Shown piece after piece: positions 1-8,430 of a DNA stretch of 64,000 nucleotides. The first letter of the stretch is position 1, and each line of letters begins with the position of its first letter. The DNA lies in NCBI RefSeq assembly GCF_001665575.1, contig NZ_LZSU01000018.1, positions 62,001-126,000 on the forward strand, written 5' to 3'. Made by a program: the position numbers and the translations under genes. This stretch comes from Mycobacterium sp. 852013-51886_SCH5428379 (GTDB lineage: Bacteria > Actinomycetota > Actinomycetes > Mycobacteriales > Mycobacteriaceae). The notes under the pieces were generated by a model that was given only the letters and a program-made list of their open reading frames with translations, was not told the origin of the DNA and searched no databases.

Positions 1-412
1 CGGTGTGGGACAGGTCGAAGGTGTCGTCGGGCAGGGAACCGCCGCCGCGGGGCTCCAGGGCCAGATAGCGCGAGCCCAGGATCGTGGTGACCTTGATGAC
101 GGCCCGGGAGTCCGCACCGAGCGCGACGTCGTTCTGCACCTTCAGTTCTGCCACGACGTGATCGCCGGCGAGCTCCATGCTCAGCACCTCGCCGACCGGG
201 ATTCCGGCCACCGTCACCGGATTCCCCGGGCGCAGCGCCGCGGCCTGCGCGAACTGCGCGGTGATCGTGCGGTAGCCGATGTCGGCGACCTTCACCAGCA
301 ACAGTGCCCCAATGAGCACCACCACTACGCCGACGGCGATGATGCCCAGCCAGATCTGGCTGCGCTCCTCCAGCGGACGCCGACGCGACGTCGATTTCTT
401 CTCCGATGCCAT
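1..412 (-). CDS. MCE family protein, MceC position (3' end outside window)
   Basis: Third mce gene of the operon and the first 137 codons of a substrate-binding MCE protein; the rest lies beyond base 1. The start is the ATG eight bases after the mceB stop. A cytoplasmic basic N-terminus (EKKSTSRRRPLEE) precedes one hydrophobic signal-anchor helix (about residues 18-40), followed by the opening of the MCE/MlaD domain (TVAGIPVGEVLSMEL, ILGSRYLALEP). In the family these proteins form periplasmic hexameric or tubular assemblies that pass lipids or sterols to the YrbE permease. Position in the operon is the basis for calling it MceC; the substrate is unknown. Confidence 0.9.
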   Translation of the reverse strand, partial: MASEKKSTSRRRPLEERSQIWLGIIAVGVVVVLIGALLLVKVADIGYRTITAQFAQAAALRPGNPVTVAGIPVGEVLSMELAGDHVVAELKVQNDVALGADSRAVIKVTTILGSRYLALEPRGGGSLPDDTFDLSHT

Positions 413-419
413 CCTGGAT

Positions 420-1475
420 CTAGCCATTGGCCATGTTCCTGCACTTCGGGGTGTACCTGGCGTCGTTTCCGGGAGTCGCCGCGTCGACGATGATCGGGGT
501 GACGTCGTTGAGGCCCGGGAAGAATCCGGTCGCGTTGAGATCGCACGCGTAGGCGTTGGCGTAGGCACCCTCGTTGGTGAGGCGGGCGAAACCCTTGAGC
601 AGCAACGGCAGATTGGCGCCGGCGAATGCGATCTGCGGTTCGATGCCGACCATGTGCCGGGTGAATCCCGGCTGGCGCGTGACCAATTCGTCGAGTGCGG
701 GGTCCACTTCCTCGGTGATCGCGGCGAGCTGGCGCACCACCCGCGCCATCGAGCCGGTCGACTCCACGAGCTGGGGGCGTCTGCCGTCGAGCGTCACCAC
801 CGCCTCCTGCGCCTGGGTGAGCACCTGATCGAGGCTGTCGTTGTGCCGGGCGAGGTTGGCCATCACCGTGTTCAGGTCGGTGATGACGGTGCCGAGCTCC
901 TCGTCGCGGCCGGCGAAGGACTCGGTCAGCTGCGAGGTCTGGTCGACCAGCGCGGTGATCGACGCGTGATCACCCTGCAGCGACTGGATGACGCCCTTGG
1001 TCAGGTTGTCGGCGGCCCGCGGATCCAACACGCTGAACAGCGGCTCGTATCCGTTGAGCAGTGTCGTCACGTCGAACGACGGATCGGAGCGCTCGAGGGG
1101 GATCACGCTGCCCGGCGGCAGCACGCCCGGTTCCCCGGTCTGGCCGAGGGACAGTCCGAGATACCGCTGGCCGACGATGTTCTGGTAGGTCACCGAGGCC
1201 ACCGTGTTGCCGAGCACCTGCTGATCGCTCTGCACCACGAACGACACCTTCGCCACATCGCCCTGCAGCTCGATGCTCTCGACCCGGCCGACCCGCACGC
1301 CGGCCATCCGGACGTCGTCGCCTTCGCGCAGACCGAAGACGTCGGTGAACATCGCCGCGTAGGGCTGGGTCGACCCGGCAACGTCGCGACGCAGCGTCAC
1401 GTACACCAGCCACGTGAGCGTGATGGCCACGACCATGAAGATCGACAGCCCTGCCAGGGCGCCGCGGTAGCTCAT
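420..1475 (-). CDS. MCE family protein, MceB position
   Basis: A 351-residue MCE protein whose start overlaps the mceA stop by four bases (ATGA), so translation is probably coupled. An N-terminal transmembrane anchor (about residues 8-28, LSIFMVVAITLTWLVYVTL) is followed by the MCE/MlaD domain (about 38-115, with VRMAGVRVGRVESIEL and NIVGQRYLGLSLG) and a long helical region of the kind that forms the tube of MCE hexamers. The C-terminus has two cysteines (YACDLNATGFFPG, PKCRNMANG) of the type that pair in mycobacterial Mce C-terminal regions. Predicted role: cell-envelope part of an MCE lipid importer. Confidence 0.92.
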   Translation of the reverse strand: MSYRGALAGLSIFMVVAITLTWLVYVTLRRDVAGSTQPYAAMFTDVFGLREGDDVRMAGVRVGRVESIELQGDVAKVSFVVQSDQQVLGNTVASVTYQNIVGQRYLGLSLGQTGEPGVLPPGSVIPLERSDPSFDVTTLLNGYEPLFSVLDPRAADNLTKGVIQSLQGDHASITALVDQTSQLTESFAGRDEELGTVITDLNTVMANLARHNDSLDQVLTQAQEAVVTLDGRRPQLVESTGSMARVVRQLAAITEEVDPALDELVTRQPGFTRHMVGIEPQIAFAGANLPLLLKGFARLTNEGAYANAYACDLNATGFFPGLNDVTPIIVDAATPGNDARYTPKCRNMANG

Positions 1476-3073
1476 CGGTGCTCCTCACTGACGGCTGCGG
1501 CCGTCGACACGGTCATCCCGCGCGCCAGCGGGCCGAGCAGCAGCTGGGTGGCCGTCGTCGCGGGTTGACCGGTGATGACACCGAGTTGGTCGCGTTCGTG
1601 CCGGCTGCCGACCGGACCCACGTTCCCGCCGAACGATGCGGGCGCCGCCTCGGCCGGCATCGGAGCCGGCGGCGGTGCGGGCGCCACGACGGGCGGCTGA
1701 TCCCACGGTTTCGGCGCGACGGGTGCGGCGGGCGACAGCGGAACCGGCGGCGGAATGGTCGGCGCCAGATCGGGATTGGCGGTGCCGGGTACGGGCGGCG
1801 ACGGCGGCATCCACGGCGGCAACGGCGGATTCGGGTCGCGCAGATCGGGATACGGATTCACCAGCGGCGGGCCCACCGCGACCAGGTTGCCGTGCGGCCC
1901 GACCTCGGTGCCCGCCGGCGGCGCGAGATCCTTCGGCGGCTGGTAGTTCTGCGGCAGCAGCACGTCGGGCAGCTCCGGACGCGTCGGTACCAGCGGCGCG
2001 GTGAAGCAACTCGGCCCCTTGAGCCCTGCGTACTGGGGGCAGTCGGCCCGGGTGTAGCTGTAGGTCGGGGTGAACGACAGGTTCACCCGCATGTTGCCGA
2101 TGTCGCTGTCGGCGATCCACACCTCGTCGAAGAACTTGCCGGACAACTGATTCAGCTTCTCGAACGCCGGAACCCAGTGCCGCGACGTGTCGGCGAGGCT
2201 GCCCAGGACGGGCGTCAGCTCTCCGGTGATCTTCACCAGCCGGTCGGTGTGATTGACCAGTGCGGTGTGGGTGGTGCCGACGGTGTTGATGCCGCCGTTG
2301 ACGAGCGCGGTGAGCTGCGCGTCCTGTTCGACGAGCGTCCGCATCGGTTGCACGGCCTTGTGCAGGGCGTCGACGAGTTCGGGGGCGGTCTGCTGCAGAC
2401 CGCGGGTCGCGTCGACCAGCGCCGAGACCGTGGTCGGTCCGGGGTCGGTCGCGATGATGCTGTTGAGTTCGTCGAGCATCCGGTTCAATTGCGCGCCGGC
2501 GGTGAGCAGTTCGGTGCGCCGGTCCTCAGTGGCGGCATGGACCGCGGCAAGGATGCCGACCGTCTTGTCCTCCCGGCCGCGACCGGTCGCGGCGAGGATG
2601 TCGCGCAGCTTGCTGATCGTGGTCTGGAACAGCACCGTCGGCAGTTCGGTGTCCTCGGCGATGATCGCGCCCTCGTGGATCGCCGGACCTGGGCCGCGGT
2701 CGACCAGCTGCACCGACGACACCGCGAACACGTTGCTGGGCACCACCCGTGCGGTCACGTTGCCCGGAATCGACTGGGCGTAATGCGGATCGAGGTCGAT
2801 GTGGACGAAGTTGGGGTCGCCGCGTTCGGCGGGGGTGACGCTGTCGACCCGACCGACGAGCACCCCGTGGTATTTCACGTCGGAGCGCTGCGGCAGCCCG
2901 TCACCGACGTTGACCATGGCCGCGACCACCCGCACGTAGGGATCGAGGCGGCCGGTCGATTTGACCAGCAGCAGGGCGGTCACGACCGTGACGACGGCCA
3001 GCAGCGCGACGCCGCAGCCGAGCAGTTGCCGGTCGGTGGGGCCGCGGCCGTCGAGTTCGAAGGAGTTGGCCAC
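1472..3073 (-). CDS. MCE family protein, MceA position, with long proline-rich tail
   Basis: A 533-residue MCE protein, starting at GTG one base after the yrbEB stop. A transmembrane anchor (about 17-37, LLGCGVALLAVVTVVTALLLV) is followed by the MCE domain (about 45-130, DVKYHGVLVGRVDSV) and helical region to about residue 300. Cysteines in RADCPQYAGLKGPSCF fit the usual Mce C-terminal pair. Residues from about 360 to 480 are extremely rich in proline (PPLPPWMPPSPPVP), making the protein longer than the roughly 400-450 residues common for MceA. The tail may span or contact the cell wall; that is inference. Which of the several mycobacterial mce loci this is cannot be decided by eye. Confidence 0.92.
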   Translation of the reverse strand: MANSFELDGRGPTDRQLLGCGVALLAVVTVVTALLLVKSTGRLDPYVRVVAAMVNVGDGLPQRSDVKYHGVLVGRVDSVTPAERGDPNFVHIDLDPHYAQSIPGNVTARVVPSNVFAVSSVQLVDRGPGPAIHEGAIIAEDTELPTVLFQTTISKLRDILAATGRGREDKTVGILAAVHAATEDRRTELLTAGAQLNRMLDELNSIIATDPGPTTVSALVDATRGLQQTAPELVDALHKAVQPMRTLVEQDAQLTALVNGGINTVGTTHTALVNHTDRLVKITGELTPVLGSLADTSRHWVPAFEKLNQLSGKFFDEVWIADSDIGNMRVNLSFTPTYSYTRADCPQYAGLKGPSCFTAPLVPTRPELPDVLLPQNYQPPKDLAPPAGTEVGPHGNLVAVGPPLVNPYPDLRDPNPPLPPWMPPSPPVPGTANPDLAPTIPPPVPLSPAAPVAPKPWDQPPVVAPAPPPAPMPAEAAPASFGGNVGPVGSRHERDQLGVITGQPATTATQLLLGPLARGMTVSTAAAVSEEHR

Positions 3074-3074
3074 A

Positions 3075-3935
3075 TCAACCCCCGAACCTGGCGCCTGAGT
3101 CGACCGACCACAGCGCCATGGTCAGGAGCATGTTCACCATGATCACGACGGTGATGCTGGCCCGCATGGCGTGACCCGCGGCGACCCCGACCCCCACGGG
3201 ACCGCCGGTGGCGTAGAAGCCGTAGTAGCACTGCACCGTCGAGGCGATCCAGACGAAGATGACCGTCTTGAACACCGAGTACAGAATGTCCTGGCCGGCC
3301 AGCATCAGCGTGAAGTAGTGCAGGTACGAGCCCGTCGAACCACCGCTGATGATCTGCACCACGACCTGGGTGGTCAGATAGCTGACCGCCAGGCACAGCA
3401 CGTAGAGCGGGATGACCGCGATCACCGACGCCATCAGCCGCGTCGTCACCAGGTAAGGGATCGGCCGGATCCCCAACGATTCGAGTGCGTCGACCTCCTC
3501 GGCGATACGCATCGACCCGAGCTGCGCGGTGAACCGGCACCCCGCCTGGGTGGCGAACGCCAGCGACGCCGCAATGGGCGCGAGTTCCCGGGTGTTGACC
3601 AGGGACGAGATGATCCCGGTGGCCGGGCCGAGGCCGAGCAAGTCGAGGAAGTTGTAGCCCTCGATCCCGACCAGCGCGCCGACGGTGATGCCGAGCACCA
3701 CCGCAACCCCGACGGTCCCGCCGCCAACGACCAGAGAGCCGTTGCCCCAGGCGATGTCGGACAGCAGCCGGACGAACTCGGAGCGATAGTGGCGCAACGC
3801 GACCGGGATCCCGGCCAGGGCGCGGCCGAAGAACACGAGCATGTGGCCGAGCCGCACCACCGGTGCCGTCGCACCGCGGTACAGCCGTCGCAGCCCCCGC
3901 AGGAATGCCGGTGCGTACGTCGAGGTGGTCGCCAC
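3075..3935 (-). CDS. YrbE/MlaE-family permease, YrbEB
   Basis: A 286-residue integral membrane protein of the MlaE/YrbE permease family, the second permease subunit of the MCE transporter. I chose the GTG start two bases after the yrbEA stop (VATTSTYAPAFLRG) rather than an upstream ATG that would overlap yrbEA by 150 bases. Several hydrophobic helices are present, and the family's conserved segment appears as ELAPIAASLAFATQAGCRFTAQLGSMRIAEEVDALESLGI, given here as the stretch around residues 112-152. It should work with YrbEA and an MceG-type ATPase encoded elsewhere, since no ATPase gene lies in the visible part of the operon. Confidence 0.93.
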   Translation of the reverse strand: MATTSTYAPAFLRGLRRLYRGATAPVVRLGHMLVFFGRALAGIPVALRHYRSEFVRLLSDIAWGNGSLVVGGGTVGVAVVLGITVGALVGIEGYNFLDLLGLGPATGIISSLVNTRELAPIAASLAFATQAGCRFTAQLGSMRIAEEVDALESLGIRPIPYLVTTRLMASVIAVIPLYVLCLAVSYLTTQVVVQIISGGSTGSYLHYFTLMLAGQDILYSVFKTVIFVWIASTVQCYYGFYATGGPVGVGVAAGHAMRASITVVIMVNMLLTMALWSVDSGARFGG

Positions 3936-3937
3936 GG

Positions 3938-4798
3938 TCAGAGTCCGACCCGTGGGAACAGCATGATGTAGAGCTGGCTGATCGCGACGTTGACGACCAT
4001 CAGCACCAGGATCGACTCGACCACCGCCGCGTTCACCGAGTTCGCGACCCCTGTCGGACCGCCCTGGGTCGACAGCCCCTTCTGGCACGCCACGACGGCG
4101 ACAATCGCGCCGAAGATCACGGCCTTGACCAGAGCCACGATGAGGTCACCGGTGGTGGCGAACGATGCGAAGGTGGCCACGAAGCTGCCGGGTGCGCCGT
4201 TTTGGAAGTAGACGTTGAACAAATAACTGGCGAGGAAGCCGACGAAGCAGACGACTCCGGTCAGCGCGACACCGATCATGATGGCGGCGGCGAAGCGCGG
4301 GACGACCAGGCGCCGGATCACCGAAACGCCCATCACCTCCATGGCGTCGGTCTCTTCGCGCATCTTGCGGGAGCCGAGATCGGCGGTGATCGCCGAGCCG
4401 ACCGCGGCAGCCATGAGGATGGCCGCCGTCAGCGATGCCGCCTGCCGGATCACCGCCAGTCCGCTGGCCGCGCCCGCCATCGACGTGGCACCGACCTGAC
4501 CGGCCAGCAGGGCGAACTGGATCGACAGTGTGACGCCGATCGGGAGCGCCACCAGCACGGTCGGTAGTACCGCCGTACCGGCCATGAACGCGCCCTGCCG
4601 GATGAACTCCTGCCATTGGAACCGGCCGGTGAACAGGTCGATGAACAAGTACTGCAGCGTGCGGACGGCAAGCACGAACTGGTCGCCGACCGTTGCCAGC
4701 GATGCCAGGGGATGTCGCTTGACGTAGCCGGTGCTCCAGTCGGTGATGGCCTCGACGCCGTCTCCGCGACGCGGGTCGGGTTCAACCGGTGCGGTCAC
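3938..4798 (-). CDS. YrbE/MlaE-family permease, YrbEA
   Basis: First gene of the mce operon, 286 residues in the form chosen here. The GTG at 4798 sits nine bases after a strong purine-rich ribosome-binding site (GGGGGAGG); another GTG at 4804 is only three bases away from it, and a further in-frame ATG at 4891 would run through the promoter. The protein is an MlaE-type permease with about five membrane helices and the conserved cytoplasmic loop DLGSRKMREETDAMEVMG. It pairs with YrbEB in the inner-membrane channel of a lipid/steroid importer. Proteins and order are typical of actinobacterial mce operons. Confidence 0.92.
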   Translation of the reverse strand: MTAPVEPDPRRGDGVEAITDWSTGYVKRHPLASLATVGDQFVLAVRTLQYLFIDLFTGRFQWQEFIRQGAFMAGTAVLPTVLVALPIGVTLSIQFALLAGQVGATSMAGAASGLAVIRQAASLTAAILMAAAVGSAITADLGSRKMREETDAMEVMGVSVIRRLVVPRFAAAIMIGVALTGVVCFVGFLASYLFNVYFQNGAPGSFVATFASFATTGDLIVALVKAVIFGAIVAVVACQKGLSTQGGPTGVANSVNAAVVESILVLMVVNVAISQLYIMLFPRVGL

Positions 4799-4862
4799 GG
4801 TCACGTCCCTCCCCCATGAGTTCCGGTACCAGAACCGGCTGGACGGTCCTGTATGGGCCGTC

Positions 4863-4891
4863 ACGCTATGGTCGGGCCTCCGACCCGTCAA
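4863..4891 (-). promoter_or_regulatory. Predicted promoter of the mce operon with a palindrome between -35 and -10
   Basis: On the minus strand TTGACG (4891-4886) and TAGCGT (4868-4863) are separated by 17 bases, a good fit to a housekeeping sigma promoter with the mycobacterial TAnnnT -10. The spacer contains a perfect inverted repeat, GGTCGG-4-CCGACC (4870-4885), placed where a bound repressor would block polymerase. The predicted transcript would start near 4856 and have a leader of roughly 58 bases. The regulator is unknown; no GntR/TetR gene sits beside it in the window. Confidence 0.55.
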
Positions 4892-5067
4892 GCGTTTGCG
4901 GAATTTTCATTAACTTATGGTTCCGGTACGGACGCAGGAGACGCCGCCGCACACTTCCGCGCCTGGTTCTGACCATTTCGCTCCGAATTCGGAGTGGCTG
5001 CCCTAGCATGGTTGGGCCGCGCGCGCCGTTAACTTACTCGGTGATGACGGCTGCGTGGGGCCGCCGT

Positions 5068-5316
5068 TCAGCGCTTCGTGATCCGGATACGGATCGGCCC
5101 GCGCCAGTCCGCCTCCGGGTCGACGCGCTCGCCCTTCTGGGTGATCTCGACCTCGTCCACGCGGGCCAGTTCGCGCGCGACGTCGCGGGCGTCGTCCATG
5201 AGATCGCGCCAGTCGGCACCGCCGACCGCGCGGGCCGCGTCGGACGGACAAATGGTCTTGTCCGGACCCCGCCGGCCGGCGAGGTCGAGGATCGCCGCCC
5301 GGAGCTGCTGCCGCAT
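5068..5316 (-). CDS. DUF3253 domain protein
   Basis: An 82-residue cytoplasmic protein that is essentially one DUF3253 domain: an N-terminal helix (LRAAILDLAGRRGPDKTICP), the conserved DAARAVGG-DWRDLM segment and a C-terminal TQKG-pVDPE-GPIRIRI strand region. The fold is predicted to be a small winged helix, but no function is established for the family and I propose none. It is transcribed divergently from the acyl-CoA ligase gene, leaving 66 bases between starts. Base composition looks like its surroundings. Confidence 0.8.
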   Translation of the reverse strand: MRQQLRAAILDLAGRRGPDKTICPSDAARAVGGADWRDLMDDARDVARELARVDEVEITQKGERVDPEADWRGPIRIRITKR

Positions 5317-5358
5317 GCGTCCAGTGAAGCCGGATCGAGCGGTCCTTGCCAGCGTTTC

Positions 5359-5372
5359 TGTAACACGTTCTA
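5359..5372 (+). promoter_or_regulatory. KstR-type operator candidate upstream of fadD8
   Basis: The 14-mer TGTAACACGTTCTA matches the published pattern TnnAACnnGTTnnA of the mycobacterial cholesterol-catabolism repressor KstR. It ends eleven bases before the fadD8 ATG and lies in the 66-base divergent gap with the DUF3253 gene. The right half-site (GTTCTA) is a full match to the common half-site, the left is degenerate. Assignment is from motif only. Confidence 0.5.
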
Positions 5373-5382
5373 ATCTGATGCC

Positions 5383-7014
5383 ATGACTTCGGTTGATGCT
5401 TCCTCGCGCGAGCGCTCGTCAGACCTTTTGCGGCATCCGATCCACTCCGGGCACCTGACCGTCGGCGCGCTGAAGCGCAACAGGGACAAGCCCGTGCTGT
5501 TCCTCGGGGACACCACGATGACCGGCGGCGAGCTGGCAGAACGCATCAGCCAGTACGTGCAGGCGTTCGAGGCGCTCGGCGCGGGGACGGGTGCGGCCAC
5601 CGGTCTGCTCTCCCTCAACCGGCCCGAGGTGCTGATGATCATCGGCGCCGGCCAGACGCAGGGTTACCGGCGCACGGCGCTACACCCTCTGGGTTCGCTG
5701 GACGACCACGCCTACGTTCTCGACGATGCGGGTGTCACCTCGCTGATCATCGATCCCAACCCGATGTTCACCGAGCGGGCGCTGGGTCTGCTCGAGAAGG
5801 TGCCGGGGCTCAAGCAGATCCTGACGATCGGGCCGGTCCCCGACGCGTTGAAAGACGTCGCGGTCGATCTGAACGCCGAAGCCGCGAAGTACGAACCCAA
5901 ACCGCTCAAGGCAGCCGATCTGCCTCCGGACCACATCGGCGGCATGGCCTACACGGGCGGGACGACCGGTAAGCCCAAGGGCGTGATCGGCACGGTGCAA
6001 TCGATCACCACGATGACGACGATTCAGCTCGCCGAGTGGGAGTGGCCGGAGCATCCGAAGTTCCTGATGTGCACGCCGCTGTCGCATGCGGGTGCGGCGT
6101 TCTTCGTACCGACGATCATCAAGGGCGGCGAACTGGTCGTGCTGACCAAGTTCGACCCGGCCGAGGTGCTGCGCACGATCGAAGAGCAGAAGATCACCGC
6201 CACGATGCTGGTGCCGTCGATGATCTACGCCCTGATGGACCACCCCGACTCCCACACCCGGGACCTGTCGTCGCTGGAGACCGTGTACTACGGCGCCTCG
6301 GCGATGAACCCGGTGCGCCTGGCGGAGGCGATCCGCCGGTTCGGCCCGATCTTCGCGCAGTACTACGGGCAGTCCGAGGCGCCGATGGTGATCACCTATC
6401 TGGCCAAGGGCGACCACGATGAGAAGCGGCTCACCTCGTGCGGACGTCCGACGGTCTTCGCGCGCACGGCGCTGCTCGACGAGGACGGCAACGAGGTGCC
6501 CCGGGGCGAGGTCGGCGAGATCTGCGTGTCGGGTCCGCTGGTGTCCGGCGGCTACTGGAACAAGCCCGAGGCCACCGCGGAAACGTTTCGGGACGGTTGG
6601 ATGCACACTGGAGACGTCGCCCGCGAGGACGAGGACGGCTTCTGGTACATCGTCGACCGCACCAAGGACATGATCGTCACCGGCGGCTTCAACGTGTTCC
6701 CGCGCGAGGTGGAAGACGTCGTGGCAGAACATCCTTCGATCGCACAGGTGTGCGTGATCGGCACGCCGGACGAGAAGTGGGGTGAGGCGGTGACGGCGGT
6801 GGTGGTGCTGCGGCCCGACGCCCCGACCGACGAGGCCGCGGTGGCGAAGATGACCGCGGAGATCCAGGCCGCGGTCAAGGAGCGCAAGGGGTCGGTGCAG
6901 TCCCCCAAGCAGCTCGTCGTGGTGGATTCGGTCCCGGTGACGGCGCTGGGCAAACCCGACAAGAAGGCGGTGCGGGCGCAGTTCTGGGAAGGCTCCGACC
7001 GCCGCGTGGGCTGA
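5383..7014 (+). CDS. fadD8: Acyl-CoA ligase, FadD8-like
   Basis: A 543-residue ANL-superfamily adenylating enzyme that should activate a fatty or steroid-derived acid as acyl-AMP and then acyl-CoA. Motifs in order: P-loop YTGGTTGKPKG (about 190-200), A5 motif YYGQSEAP (about 326), A7/A8 region HTGDVARED (about 409) followed by DRTKDMIVTGGFNVFP, and the C-terminal catalytic-lysine region ALGKPDKKAVR (about 521). Its place next to the menB/pitA block corresponds to fadD8 (Rv0551c) of M. tuberculosis. A KstR-type box before the start and the divergent mce operon suggest lipid or sterol use; the exact substrate is not known. Confidence 0.85.
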   Translation: MTSVDASSRERSSDLLRHPIHSGHLTVGALKRNRDKPVLFLGDTTMTGGELAERISQYVQAFEALGAGTGAATGLLSLNRPEVLMIIGAGQTQGYRRTALHPLGSLDDHAYVLDDAGVTSLIIDPNPMFTERALGLLEKVPGLKQILTIGPVPDALKDVAVDLNAEAAKYEPKPLKAADLPPDHIGGMAYTGGTTGKPKGVIGTVQSITTMTTIQLAEWEWPEHPKFLMCTPLSHAGAAFFVPTIIKGGELVVLTKFDPAEVLRTIEEQKITATMLVPSMIYALMDHPDSHTRDLSSLETVYYGASAMNPVRLAEAIRRFGPIFAQYYGQSEAPMVITYLAKGDHDEKRLTSCGRPTVFARTALLDEDGNEVPRGEVGEICVSGPLVSGGYWNKPEATAETFRDGWMHTGDVAREDEDGFWYIVDRTKDMIVTGGFNVFPREVEDVVAEHPSIAQVCVIGTPDEKWGEAVTAVVVLRPDAPTDEAAVAKMTAEIQAAVKERKGSVQSPKQLVVVDSVPVTALGKPDKKAVRAQFWEGSDRRVG

Positions 7015-7030
7015 CCGCGCCCCGGTGTGG

Positions 7031-7657
7031 CTACGCGCCCGGCACCGCCGTGCGACTCGCCACCGACTCGGCCGACGCGGTGTCGAACACATCGATCACG
7101 ACGTCGGCGTCCCGGTAGCCGCCGAGGTGGTGCAGGCCTGCGGTCGACGCGAACAGGTCGCGGACGTCGTCGCCGGTCATCGGATAGTCGGCCACCGGGT
7201 GGCGCCAGTGCGCGACGAGCACCGTCGCGCCGAGGGTCACCAGGCGCGGCACCTCTCGGTCGACCACCGCGCGCAGTGTCGCCGGCGTCAGGTAATAGCA
7301 CACCTCCGACAGCACGACAAGATCGAATTCGTCTGCGGGCCAGGGCTCATCGAGTGATCTGCGCAGTAAGTGCGCACGCTCCCCGACCCCGGCCCGCACC
7401 AGTCGCCGACGGGTCGCGTCCAGCGCCGGCACCGCCACGTCGGTGGCAGTCACCCGGTCGCAGCGCTGCAACAGCAGTTCGGTCAGCACCCCGACCGAAC
7501 AGCCGGGTTCGAAGGCGTGCCGGTAGCGCGGATGCGGCAGCATGGCCGTGGTGAGCGCGTACTTGCGCTGTTCGTACCATCTGCTCTGCAGACTCCAGGG
7601 GTCCGCGGCATCGGCGTAGACGCGCTCGAAGTACCCGTCGGACAGTCGACCGGTCAC
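7031..7657 (-). CDS. NodS-type SAM-dependent methyltransferase
   Basis: A 208-residue class I methyltransferase; the GTG start overlaps the stop of the PIG-L gene (GTGA), which excludes the much earlier in-frame ATG. The N-terminal YFERVYADAADPW...YEQRKYALT block and the SAM-binding motif I FEPGCSVGVLTE (about 51-62) are those of the NodS family, in which rhizobial NodS N-methylates the free amine of a deacetylated chitin oligosaccharide. Motif II-like LVVLSEVCYYL follows. Last gene of the four-gene cluster, so it may methylate the amine exposed by the neighbouring PIG-L deacetylase; this is inferred from context. Confidence 0.85.
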   Translation of the reverse strand: MTGRLSDGYFERVYADAADPWSLQSRWYEQRKYALTTAMLPHPRYRHAFEPGCSVGVLTELLLQRCDRVTATDVAVPALDATRRRLVRAGVGERAHLLRRSLDEPWPADEFDLVVLSEVCYYLTPATLRAVVDREVPRLVTLGATVLVAHWRHPVADYPMTGDDVRDLFASTAGLHHLGGYRDADVVIDVFDTASAESVASRTAVPGA

Positions 7658-8430
7658 CGGAACGCCACCTCCCCCACCTGCAGCAGCCGGTGCAGTACGA
7701 ATGGCGGCAACGCGGGCTCTGCACCGACATCCAGAGGTTCGAACTGACTGGTGAAGCATTGCGCTGCAGCGCTTTTGCGTTCCTGGTCCGCGCCGTCGGA
7801 AACGACTGCGCGAGCGCGGTGCCAGGGCACGGCCGGATCGTCCGGGACTGCCCAGTGCCACATCCACACCGGATACTCGAGCAGGTTCGCGCCGGTCGCT
7901 GCCGCCGCAGCCGCCGCGGCGCGACCCACCGCCTCGTGGTCCGGATGTCCGTCACCCCGCCAGGTCGCGGCGCACCAGATGCCGGGCGCCCCGTCCGCCA
8001 GCACGTCGGTCAGCAGGTCGGTCAGGCGGTGCTCGTGGGCGGCGACATCACCGTCGGGCAAGCCGAGGCTGATCGGCGGCGGCAGCCCCAGAACACCGAC
8101 CGCTCGCCGAAGCTCGTCGCGGCGCGTGGCCTCCAGCCGGCGTTGCCGCTGCGCATCCAGATCCGGATGCGAGCGGCCGCCGTCGGTGGCCGAGACGACT
8201 TGCACCCGAATCCCCCTGCGGGCGAGCAGCGACGCGCCGGCGCCGAACCCCAGCGTTTCGTCATCGGGGTGTGCGCCGACCAGGACGAGGCCACCGCAGC
8301 CCGACAGGTCCAGGGCCGGGACGCCCCTGTCGGCGGTGAGCCACGTGTCGACCGGGGTGCCCCCACCGGCAAGCGGGCGCTCGGCGAACCGGGATCCGTT
8401 GTCGAGCGGCGGGCCTCCCAGCGCGCTCAC
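7654..8430 (-). CDS. PIG-L (LmbE) family deacetylase
   Basis: A 258-residue zinc-dependent N-deacetylase of the PIG-L/LmbE/MshB family. The metal and catalytic motif is AHPDDE (about 53-58) and the second histidine motif is GDGHPDHEAVG (about 160), both intact. Family members remove the acetyl group from N-acetylglucosaminyl compounds such as GlcNAc-PI or GlcNAc-inositol. The start overlaps the preceding gene's stop by four bases and its own stop overlaps the methyltransferase start, so the cluster is translationally coupled. It is not mshB of mycothiol synthesis judging by its surroundings; substrate unknown. Confidence 0.88.
   Translation of the reverse strand: MSALGGPPLDNGSRFAERPLAGGGTPVDTWLTADRGVPALDLSGCGGLVLVGAHPDDETLGFGAGASLLARRGIRVQVVSATDGGRSHPDLDAQRQRRLEATRRDELRRAVGVLGLPPPISLGLPDGDVAAHEHRLTDLLTDVLADGAPGIWCAATWRGDGHPDHEAVGRAAAAAAAATGANLLEYPVWMWHWAVPDDPAVPWHRARAVVSDGADQERKSAAAQCFTSQFEPLDVGAEPALPPFVLHRLLQVGEVAFR

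Noticed and set aside
1478..3142. Long plus-strand open frame (554 codons) over mceA
   Set aside because: Antisense shadow of a high-GC gene; composition is Arg/Gly/Asp-rich without any domain, while the minus frame has clear MCE features.
3936..4088. Upstream ATG start for yrbEB
   Set aside because: It would overlap yrbEA by 150 bases with a sequence unlike any YrbE N-terminus; the GTG at 3935 fits operon spacing.
5680..7092. 470-codon minus-strand open frame opposite fadD8
   Set aside because: Histidine/arginine-rich shadow translation; fadD8 has all adenylation motifs.
7654..8430. PIG-L gene as mycothiol deacetylase mshB
   Set aside because: It is coupled to glycosyltransferase, ACAD-like and NodS-type genes and not near other mycothiol genes; mshA is 55 kb away at the right edge.
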